Assembly (NCBI GenBank): GCA_032716605.1
Contig: CM064492.1
Span: forward strand, 54,606,364-54,670,363
Origin: Paralithodes platypus
Taxonomy: Eukaryota; Arthropoda; Malacostraca; Decapoda; Lithodidae
DNA: 64,000 nucleotides
Direction of reading: 5' to 3'
Part shown: positions 1-7,575 of the stretch, piece by piece
How positions within the stretch are numbered: position 1 is the first letter of the stretch
Layout: each line of letters opens with the position of its first letter
Notes under the pieces: model-generated
What the model was told of the DNA's origin: nothing
Seen by the model: only the letters and a program-made list of their open reading frames with translations
Database searches by the model: none
Made by a program: the position numbers and the translations under genes

Positions 1-508
1 ACCCCGGCCTCAGGGCGAGAACCATGACGAGGGCGATGGGCGTCGTCAAGGCGATCAGGAGGACGACGAGGGGCAGTAGAGGACGGACGACGAGGCGAGC
101 GAGAGCGTGGACGGAGCTGGGGAACCCCCGACGATGGGACGACCGGCTGCGGGACCCAGGGGAGAGGGCCCGAGCAGGGAGAGGGCCAGGTGAACGGCCT
201 TCAATCGGGTCAGGGATACCCAGGGCGACGCGGATCCGGTCGGCAACAAAGGCCGGGGAACGGTGGCCCACAGTCCTAATGTGGCGGGAGACCATCGTCC
301 ACACCGATGGAAGGGAAGCAGAGGCCACAGCCGCCGCCGAGGAACCAGGGCCATGGTGCAGCACATCCACCAGGGCCAGACACGTGCCACACAGAGCAGG
401 GAGGTAAGCCGTAGAGGACACACAGAGCGAGTGGCGCAAGCAGGACTTGTGGCTCTCCAAGCACGGGGAGCGACAACCAAGGCGAAAGCAAGGCAGCCTA
501 CCTGCACT
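1..508 (-). CDS. DIRS-A gag-like protein, N-terminal fragment
   Basis: On the minus strand a frame enters at a possible splice acceptor (pyrimidine-rich stretch then CAG at about 498-510) and reads a Cys/His-rich head (LPCFRLGC, then spaced C, H and C residues ending in ALCGTC), followed by a Ser/Arg/Pro-rich region. It aligns with the start of the DIRS-D gag at 24798 and with A2 at 46711-47160. Gag of DIRS elements is thought to bind the element RNA; the cysteine cluster suggests a zinc-binding head. The frame is cut by the window start. No ATG precedes the cysteine cluster in this frame, so the first codon may come from a spliced upstream exon. Confidence 0.5.
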
Positions 509-828
509 AGAAGAACACACACCATAATCAGCACGTCGAAGGAGTAAGTGGAGAGAATGTCCAAGAAGAACCAGGGAAGGAGCATGGGGAAACAGGAACA
601 CACATGCAAACAGGTATCCGTACTCACCCTAAACTGTGAGCACAGAGGTAGGTGAGGAGGGCGGCCGAGGCGGAAGAGCACTAGCAGAACCTGCAAAGAT
701 GGAGAAAGTGTTAACCACCACTCAACATCTTACATGCAGGGCCTATAACACCAGTAAAGTGCATACACCAATATAGTATCAGGCAACAAGATGTCATCAA
801 AAAGGTCAATAGTGAAAGCCAACTATTA

Positions 829-970
829 CCGCAAATTTGCGGGCCAATGGAGGCATAACCGTACCGACACCACCCTCCCGCAATTTTGCGGGACCCCCCA
901 ACGATCTCCGCAAATTTGCGGGGAGCCGAAACGTCCCAGAGGACCGAATCGAGCTCCCGCAAATTTGCGG
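829..970. repeat. Array of four CCGCAAATTTGCGG palindromes in the DIRS-A leader
   Basis: Four 14-bp palindromes start at 829, 878 (CCGCAATTTTGCGG, one change), 908 and 957, giving spacings of 49, 30 and 49 bp. The same array lies in A2 at 47484-47626. The region between left ITR and gag is otherwise non-coding. Function unknown; candidates are a binding site for the element's own recombinase or gag, or RNA hairpins. Confidence 0.85.
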
Positions 971-2243
971 GACCGGCCGAGATGGTCCGGCGCCGAAAAA
1001 AGCGAGAGGAGCGTCTAGGGAATACCAAAAAAGGCCACAAAAAATGCGTCATCTCCTTATGAACTCCAAGCAATGATGGCCATCAAGCTGAGCAGTGTCT
1101 TCCTTGAATTTATCCTGACTCAACCGGTAAAGGGAGAGGCAAGGAAGACACACCAGGGGAGAGGAGGCACAACCCCCAGGAACCACCCAACCCACAGAGA
1201 TAGAGCAAAGCCCATGAGGAGAAGTGGCAGGGAGGGTGGTTTCGCACAAACAGGGGCCCCCGTGGGGTACCCCTGGATTGGGCAAAAGACTATGAAAGGA
1301 TGGAGGTGAAACAGGAAGAGAAAACAAAAACCAGTAAATGAAACTGGTGAGAAAAAGGGTGGCCTAGCCGTGAGCAGAGAATGTGTCAGGGGCGAAAAAC
1401 CCTGTGGTGTGAAGGAGGGGCCCCGTGGGGTACCTTGAGTATCACGAACCACCTGTCGCCCAGGCCCTTGAGAGACAGTGAAGGACTCGAAAGGGGGGAC
1501 TCGGGAATAACGCTAATAATGCGGCCGACACAAACTCTACAAACAGCACCGCCACCAACGAAATCTCAGATTGTTTACCAACGGTACACCTAGGCTATGA
1601 AAAAATGAAAACTCATAGGGGCATAGCAATTCTTGAATGAGAAAACGAGCTAGGCTAAATTAAGCTAAAAGCTAAACTATGCCCAGACTAACAGGAAAAA
1701 AGAATATGAAAAGAGAAAGAATGAAAAACATATACGAGGAACGCCAGGCGCCCCCGTACCTTCGGTAGGCTATTTCCACACGCGTCTCCATTATACACAC
1801 TGAGGAGCCTATTTACGTGTGCCCTAGATCACGTAACATCTGTCTAACAAAAAAGAAGGCCAGATAAGCCGAAACGAACCGAAACAGGTGAATTAAAGGA
1901 GCACAACAAAAGCGACTTCATTCAATGGAGCGCGTGAAAAAATGATGACAAGAGAGGGTCGCTGATGCGCACGTTCGACAGGGATCTGCACATGACGGAA
2001 CACGGGATGGGCCTTAAGCGGTAACTAAGGTAAACCCCTTTTTCTTCTCTTCTATGCTTTTTTCACCTTCGGTGGTAGTTTTGGTTAATGTACAACGTCT
2101 CCTAGAGCAAGATAAGGAGTAGACTCTAGACGTTTTCTTTTTAACCGCGGTTGGAATGACGACATAGCAGTCAAAATAGACAAGTCGTCATTGCAATTAG
2201 GTTAATAGCCTTGACGTTGGATTTGCCAAGACTACTAACAAAT

Positions 2244-3433
2244 ACATTCATTAAGTCTACCAAACCTAAGGCAATTAGGTGTGTTGCTCATCGCCGCCAG
2301 CTCAGACACTCTGTTCCCGGTGGCCAAAGCCAAAAGGAATACAGCCTTTTTTTTAGAGTAATGCAAAATCTGCAGTATTTTGGTACAGACGAGAGTGAAG
2401 TAAAGACAATGCCTTGTCCAGAGACCAAGTAGGCATGAGCTGACGGGGAGGTGGGCGGAGTTTAAAACATGCCCTCATAAAACCTGTTTCCTCCGCTACC
2501 GGTATGGAGACCTGTAAGGTCTAAAAAGGGCACTCTAATCGCAGTTAAGTGATTTTTTAACGTTACCACAGATAAACGTTTCTGCTCAAACAGATAATTA
2601 AAATAATTAAAAACTAATGCGACGATGCTTTGTCCAGAGACCATGTAGGCCTGAGCCGACGGGGAGGTGGGCGGAGTTTAAAACCTGCCCACATAAATCA
2701 CTTTCAGATAAATGTTTCTGCCTGAACAGATAAATTCAGTAATAAACAACCAACGCCACCGAGGGCACAGTTCGTTTTGTTCGAAGAATCCGAGTCGTAA
2801 AAGATTGCCAATGCGATGGAAACTGTCGCTTTGTAGACTGGGTATATTGATTCGTGAATATCTTGGTCACGTCGCTACCAGATGGTGCTAGCCACTTGGC
2901 CTCCTGAATGTCCAAAATGAACAAGTCCGCGAGGTTTCTAGGTTGCCAATTGTGTTCTAAGTGGAACAACTCGACCAGGAGTGACACTGGGTGCGGGCAC
3001 CACGTGTTCAAATGCTGGTACCCCACTGCGCCGGCCATAGGGGCGCGATTAGCGAGACTACGCCTCGCTAATCCTGTAGTTTGTGGACTACGTGGCACAT
3101 TAGAGACGCGGCTGGCGGCGGAAAATAGATAAATGGAAATCAACCTGTTCTCTCTGTCATCAGAGCGTCAGGTTCGTCCGCCGGCGTTATCGGCCAGCGG
3201 GTGAGGTATGACTGTGAGAATCGCCATACACCTTGGCTGTGGCTGTCCCTCGCTTGCGAGCTCGGTATACTCCCTGAATGGGAGCTCTCGTCCGAGTCCC
3301 GTAAAGGTTTATGATAATTAAAAGCTCCCATAGCTCGTTAACACATTGCAAGTAGAGCTGGTGAGCAAAATCATAAAGTATACTAATTAAGTTAATTTAT
3401 ATTTAAGTGTATTAAAATTAATTACTATAAATA
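2244..3433 (-). pseudogene. DIRS-B copy B0: rearranged YR and RT-RNase H fragments
   Basis: Minus-strand pieces match the B1 recombinase gene (for example the FEQKRLSVVTLKNHLTAIRVP segment) and the end of its pol frame (YLTRWPITPA, like YLTRRAKTPAGGPDAL in B1). The order is disturbed: the block with CCAGAGACCA and GGGGAGGTGGGCGGAG occurs twice (about 2415-2470 and 2632-2697), so part of the YR gene is duplicated with a deletion. From about 3220 to 3433 the resemblance to DIRS-B fades into A+T-rich sequence I do not recognise. The matching 5' part of the same element resumes at 12372. All coding capacity is lost. Confidence 0.75.
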
Positions 3434-3592
3434 AACCTCTCATTGCGGTGTGTTCAACGCCGTTAAACTCAGGTAGCCCTATCTTATTTCTATTTGTTAA
3501 TGAAATAATTTAATAGCTGAATCATAATAAACATATATATTTTCTATGATTATATTATGATAATATTATCATAATATAATCATAGAAAATAT
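3434..3592. repeat. Left part (159 bp) of a 262-bp perfect palindrome split by DIRS B1
   Basis: Bases 3434-3564 are the full left arm (131 bp); 3565-3592 are the first 28 bases of the right arm. The rest of the right arm is at 12269-12371 (103 bp), the exact reverse complement of 3434-3536. 131 + 28 + 103 closes the palindrome with no base gained or lost once 3593-12268 is removed. It may be a foldback or MITE-like element; I see no matching target duplication at its outer ends. Confidence 0.9.
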
Positions 3593-4086
3593 TATAGGTT
3601 TGACTCCTGTAAGGAGATAAAGAAAACCTAATATTTAGTAGTGGCCCCGTAATCATTGACGAACATGCCTATTACATAAGGCATCCTCTTCAAACACTAA
3701 TCCGCCGTAGTTTTGAATCTACCGCGCAGAGCATTTAAAAACTGAGGAGCCTTCATCATGAGCGCACGCGACCTCACTCATGGCTTCAGTCATTATGAAT
3801 TGGGTTCTCACTACGAAAAAACTTCGTAAAAAAATAAAAACAAAAAGAAAATAAGAATAACTATCCAATAAGCTTTCCATCATATCGTGGATGTACTTGT
3901 GTGGATTTCTGACCAGACGCTGATTCAGGCGTCATTCTTCCTTCACTGACATATCAAGTAAACCAAAATCCTTAATACATCAACGAATGGGAAGGGGACG
4001 GTCGGGAGGGCCCCAGTCATCAATGATTATGGGGCCACTACTAAATATTAGGTTTTCTTTATCTCCTTACAGGAGTCAAACCTATA
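3593..4086 (-). repeat. DIRS B1 right ITR with terminal extension
   Basis: Bases 3633-3944 are the inverted partner of 11958-12268. The outer extension (3593-3632, TATAGGTTTGACTCC...) recurs inverted at about 4045-4086, so the whole block folds back on itself. Typical DIRS right end. Confidence 0.9.
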
Positions 4087-4165
4087 ATTTATTAGTGGCC
4101 CCTCCATCATTGACGAACATGCCTGATTTCTAAGACTGGAGGGGGACATTCGTAATCATATCATA
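4087..4165 (-). repeat. DIRS B1 internal complementary region, left-end half
   Basis: ATTTATTAGTGGCCCCTCC and following bases repeat the complement of the element's left end at 12268. Together with the inverted extension at 4045-4086 this gives the head-to-tail circle junction sequence expected of an ICR. Bases 4165-4636 are the 3' non-coding region; I see nothing coding there. Confidence 0.85.
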
Positions 4166-4637
4166 ACTCTAGAAAAGCAGATAATAAAAACAACCACATA
4201 GTATTCTTACTTTGAAAATATATTTAATTAACGGCGTAGCCGAACAAATACAAGAAAAAGGGGGTTCAGGCAGGTGCGTGCTTCAAAGAAGCCTGCCTGA
4301 CAAAAAATTGGTAACCCTGAAGATTCTGAACACAGATCTGTAGTTACAAAGGCACCCCACTCAACGAGTGGTGACAAAAAATAACAAGTTATAAGTTTAC
4401 ATGTGCACATAATAAACCCCAACATAAACTTGGAGATAAATTGCAAAGGAACTCCAATAATCTAAAACTAAATTGCTTTCGCAGCTAAACTACTCTAACA
4501 ACACCGTTGTTTTGTACTTAACATTGTACTAGCACAATTTCTCACTGAGAAATTTTCATAACACATTTTAACCTTAAATTGTATCACAGCTCTCATACTC
4601 CGGCGGGGTCTAGGGTGTCCTGTGTCAACTGACTGCA

Positions 4638-4652
4638 CCCCCCCCCCCCCCC
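4638..4652 (-). other. G-run (sense strand) just after the B1 YR stop
   Basis: Fifteen C on the plus strand, so G15 on the sense strand, starts 38 bases after the YR stop codon. Runs occur at the matching place in B2 (33652-33665), A2 (41743-41759) and D (30412-30429). Confidence 0.9.
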
Positions 4653-4690
4653 TTTCCCATGAAAGTAAACAAAAGTGACTGCAGGGCCGC

Positions 4691-6064
4691 CTAGACCCTC
4701 TGCCTTAAAGCTATACATGGTAAGGAAGGTTTGTCTAGAGCAACTGACAAGTATCTAGACAGAAACGTATGATTAGACGCCCACAACTGCGTGGACGCTA
4801 TGTCTTCAACTGAAAAAAATTTCAGGAAACGTAAAGAGGCTGCCCATTTGCGTAAATCGTGGGCCCGACCCACAACGCCGGGATTACTTTCTTTAATGAC
4901 TTCTACCAGAAGAGAGGCTAATCGCCGTTTAAGTAAGCGTTTACCCGTACTAGCTACCCATAAAGCACCTTGGGGGTTGTGAGGAGCTACTCTCAAATAT
5001 TTGGTTAGAGCTTGTACTGGACATAAATTATGATGCACCTTTCCCCTTTTTAACGCCGGCACCGTGAACTCAGAAAACACGTGTGCACTATGCTCATTCT
5101 TGGCTACAAAACCTGGGGAGGGTGCAATGGAAATACATTCATTAAGTCTACCAAACCTAAGACAATTAGGTGTGTTGCTCATCGCCGCCAGCTCAGACAC
5201 TCTGTTTCCGGTGGCTAAAGCCAAAAGGAAAACCGCCTTTTTTAAGATTAATGCAAAGTCTGCAGTATTTTGGTACAGACGAGAGTGAAGCAAAGACAAA
5301 GCTTTGTCCAGAGACCAAGTAGGCATGAGCTGACGGGGAGGTGGGCGGAGTTTAAAACATGCTCTCATAAAACCTGTTTCCTCCGCCACCGGTATGGAGA
5401 GACCTGTAAGGTCTAAAAAGGGCACTCTAATCGCAGTTAAGTGATTTTTTAATGTTACCACAGATAAACGTTTCTGCTCAAACAGATAATTTAAATAATT
5501 AAAAACTAATGCCACTGAGGGTACAGTTTGTTCTGTCCTAACGATCCAAGAAGTAAAGGCTTGCCAATGTGATTGATACTGTCGTTTTGTAGACTGAGTA
5601 TATTGATTAAGTAATTTATTTGTCACATCTCTACCGTATGGTGCTAGCCACTTGGCCTCCTGAATGTCCATAATGCAAAAGTCAGCGAGGTCGCGAGGTT
5701 GCCAATCGCGTCTAAGTGGAAATACCCGACCGGGAGCGATACTGGGTCCGGGCACCACATTTTCAATTGCTGGTACCACAACTGCGCCGGCCACAGTGGC
5801 GCGATTAGCGAGACTAAGCCTCGATAATCTCGTAGTTTGTTCACTACGTGGCACATTAGTGACGCATCTGGCGGCGGAAACCGATAGATGGAGCTCCATC
5901 TGTTCCAGTCTGTCACTAGGGCGTCTGGCCCCCCTGCCGGCGTTTTCGCCCGGCGGGTGAGGTATAGATGGAGTTTGTGAGTCTCCTCGGACGCAAAAAG
6001 ATCCACTTGTGGATGGGAGAGCTCTGCAATCATTAGGTTGAAAATGGGTTGCTTGAGCTCCCAT
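4691..6064 (-). CDS. DIRS-B tyrosine recombinase (B1)
   Basis: The 457-aa protein is the integrase of the element and is expected to join its circular DNA to the genome by strand exchange. The tyrosine recombinase signature is complete: Arg288 in LATGNRVSEL, His402-x-x-Arg405 in AHDLRKWAAS, Trp428 in LWASNHTF, and the nucleophile Tyr438 in FLSRYLS. A core-binding region precedes it (about 140-225, with NQYTQSTKRQYQSHWQAF). The ATG at 6062-6064 follows a stop in the same frame. The first 140 codons overlap the end of pol, which is read one frame away, so YR is in -1 relative to pol. Translation could be from its own ATG, or after a frameshift. Intact. Confidence 0.95.
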   Translation of the reverse strand: MGAQATHFQPNDCRALPSTSGSFCVRGDSQTPSIPHPPGENAGRGARRPSDRLEQMELHLSVSAARCVTNVPRSEQTTRLSRLSLANRATVAGAVVVPAIENVVPGPSIAPGRVFPLRRDWQPRDLADFCIMDIQEAKWLAPYGRDVTNKLLNQYTQSTKRQYQSHWQAFTSWIVRTEQTVPSVALVFNYLNYLFEQKRLSVVTLKNHLTAIRVPFLDLTGLSIPVAEETGFMRACFKLRPPPRQLMPTWSLDKALSLLHSRLYQNTADFALILKKAVFLLALATGNRVSELAAMSNTPNCLRFGRLNECISIAPSPGFVAKNEHSAHVFSEFTVPALKRGKVHHNLCPVQALTKYLRVAPHNPQGALWVASTGKRLLKRRLASLLVEVIKESNPGVVGRAHDLRKWAASLRFLKFFSVEDIASTQLWASNHTFLSRYLSVALDKPSLPCIALRQRV

Positions 6065-7575
6065 TCTACTGTTGTGCTCTGTCGCCGGGATAGAGCGTCT
6101 GCCCAGACGTTCGCTACGCCTGGGAGATAAGAAGCGTGTAGATAAATATCTAGACTGTTGGCTAGAGCAAAAATCTCTTCTGACACGTTTAGCAACTTCC
6201 TTGACCTCGTTGACCCTTGTTTCTGAATACAGTGGACTGCATTCAGATTGTCCATTCTGAAGGCCACCGACTTGTCCCGTAACGCCGGGCCGTGAGCCTG
6301 AAGGAAATATAAGGGGACTAGTAATTCATTGTCATTGATGTGCGAGATTTCTAAGTGGGACCAAAGCCCCTGACCCTGGTGCCCCTGATTTGACTGAAAT
6401 CCCCAACCTATTGTGCCTGACGCATCCGTGTCTACCCATACCGTTGGTGGAGGAGAGGTCCATGACATTATTGAGTGCAATGTTTCCCTCTTCACCCAGA
6501 CCGCTAGCAAGGTGTGGATTAATTTCGGGATGGGCCATAATTTTCCCGCCGGTAAGAGCGGGAAATATTTGTTGCCTTCCAATATTAATCGTTTTACTTT
6601 CAACCGGCCCAACTTGACAGTTAGTTGAATCCAGTTGAGAGAGCCGACCAGAGACTCCCAGACCCTCCGTGTCGTAGTCAGACTGTGAAGAAACCTGAAC
6701 AGTTTCCTGCGAAATCTGTTGCGATTGTCCACACTCTGACTCAGAGTGAGAGCAGCCGTGTCCCAGACCAGCCCTATCCACTGAATTACTCGTGAGGGAA
6801 CAAGGTTTGACTTTACCAGATTTACCTTGAAGCCTAGAGTTTTGACATGATTCAAAATGATATTGACATGTTTTATGCATAATTGTTGTGTCTCTGCCAC
6901 CACCAGCCAGTCGTCCAGATACCACAACACTCTGATCCCTTGTTTTAACAATGGCATCAGGGCTTGCCGGACTAGTTTTGTGAATAATCGAGGTGCTAGG
7001 TTCAAACCGAACGGCATCCTCTGAAAAACAAAATTTTGGTGCCTGATCTGTAAGGCCAAAAACCTTTGAAATCTTTTGTTGACCGATACGTGCCAATAGG
7101 CGTCTGTCAGGTCTAGTGAACACATCCAACCTCCCGGCGGAAGTGTTAGCCTGATTTGGTGTACTGTTAACATTCTGAAAGATTCGTTGTGAATGTGAAG
7201 ATTCAGATAAGACAGGTCTACGACCGGCCTCATCTGAACACTGTCCCTTTTGGGAACCAAAAATAGGTTGGACGTGAATACAGGGTAATTTGGGGGGACC
7301 GGGATGATGACATTCTTGGCAATCATTTCCTGGGCTAGTGACTCCACCTCTAAAGAAACAAAATTCGCCGTTGTCGGCTGACGTAATCGAGGTCGCCGGA
7401 GCCACTGCCAAGTGATGCCTTTGCGTGCCACCATCCGTGCCCAAGTGTTTAACGGCCATGCTTGGTGACACGTTCGGAACGACCCAGTTAGCAGACAAGG
7501 GTTCGCCGGCTGTACTACCCTCGGTTCCTCCGGCCTTAAGGTAGGCGCCGGGAGTGAGAGAGACTTTAGTTTTTT
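5644..7575 (-). CDS. DIRS-B pol: reverse transcriptase, RNase H and methyltransferase-like region (B1)
   Basis: The pol frame is open from the slippery heptamer in gag (7569-7575) to a stop at 5644, about 643 residues. Only one in-frame ATG precedes the RT domain (7432-7434), and the 47 codons upstream are also open and alike in B2, which supports a gag-pol fusion. Counting from that ATG: RT motifs RPVVDLSYLN (69-78), SLDLTDAYW (106-114), MPFGLNLAPRLF (140-151) and catalytic YLDD (172-175); RNase H with VDTDAS (334-339), E370, MDN (394-396) and ADALSR (445-450); then VDLFAS and FPPPDAS (477-525), the part that DIRS elements call the DAM-like methyltransferase. The end overlaps YR. Reverse transcribes the element RNA. 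Confidence 0.93.
   Translation of the reverse strand, partial: KKLKSLSLPAPTLRPEEPRVVQPANPCLLTGSFRTCHQAWPLNTWARMVARKGITWQWLRRPRLRQPTTANFVSLEVESLAQEMIAKNVIIPVPPNYPVFTSNLFLVPKRDSVQMRPVVDLSYLNLHIHNESFRMLTVHQIRLTLPPGGWMCSLDLTDAYWHVSVNKRFQRFLALQIRHQNFVFQRMPFGLNLAPRLFTKLVRQALMPLLKQGIRVLWYLDDWLVVAETQQLCIKHVNIILNHVKTLGFKVNLVKSNLVPSRVIQWIGLVWDTAALTLSQSVDNRNRFRRKLFRFLHSLTTTRRVWESLVGSLNWIQLTVKLGRLKVKRLILEGNKYFPLLPAGKLWPIPKLIHTLLAVWVKRETLHSIMSWTSPPPTVWVDTDASGTIGWGFQSNQGHQGQGLWSHLEISHINDNELLVPLYFLQAHGPALRDKSVAFRMDNLNAVHCIQKQGSTRSRKLLNVSEEIFALANSLDIYLHASYLPGVANVWADALSRRQSTTVEWELKQPIFNLMIAELSHPQVDLFASEETHKLHLYLTRRAKTPAGGPDALVTDWNRWSSIYRFPPPDASLMCHVVNKLRDYRGLVSLIAPLWPAQLWYQQLKMWCPDPVSLPVGYFHLDAIGNLATSLTFALWTFRRPSG

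Larger units (their letters stand above)
1..2243 (-). mobile_element. DIRS-A copy 1 (A1), 5' part: gag start, leader and left ITR
   Basis: The stretch is nearly the same as 46670-48901, the 5' end of DIRS-A copy A2, with few substitutions and indels. It runs from the beginning of gag through a leader of about 1.4 kb to the left ITR, whose outer end is the ...CTAACAAAT at 2243. The rest of the element (pol, YR, ICR, right ITR) must lie before base 1. At 2244 the sequence changes at once into a YR gene fragment of a DIRS-B element. The B1 copy reads GAAATACATTC at the matching place (about 5130), so A1 inserted in that gene at AAAT without visible target duplication. Confidence 0.85.

Noticed and set aside
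55..696. 213-aa minus-strand protein
   Set aside because: Out-of-frame shadow of the DIRS-A gag start and non-coding leader; Cys/Trp-rich by composition only.
829..970. CRISPR-like array
   Set aside because: Only four short perfect palindromes with 30-50 bp spacing inside a eukaryotic retrotransposon leader; no cas genes and spacers are conserved between the two copies.
3593..4086. Independent foldback or MITE element
   Set aside because: It is the right ITR and extension of DIRS B1; the same block terminates B2 and the border is fixed by the split palindrome.
4638..4652. Poly(C) runs as assembly errors only
   Set aside because: Run length may be unreliable, but they recur at the same gene-relative position in four elements, so they are reported as real tracts.
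6332..7498. Separate 388-aa protein overlapping B1 pol
   Set aside because: It is the other frame of pol with no recognisable domain; reported only as a frame-openness observation.
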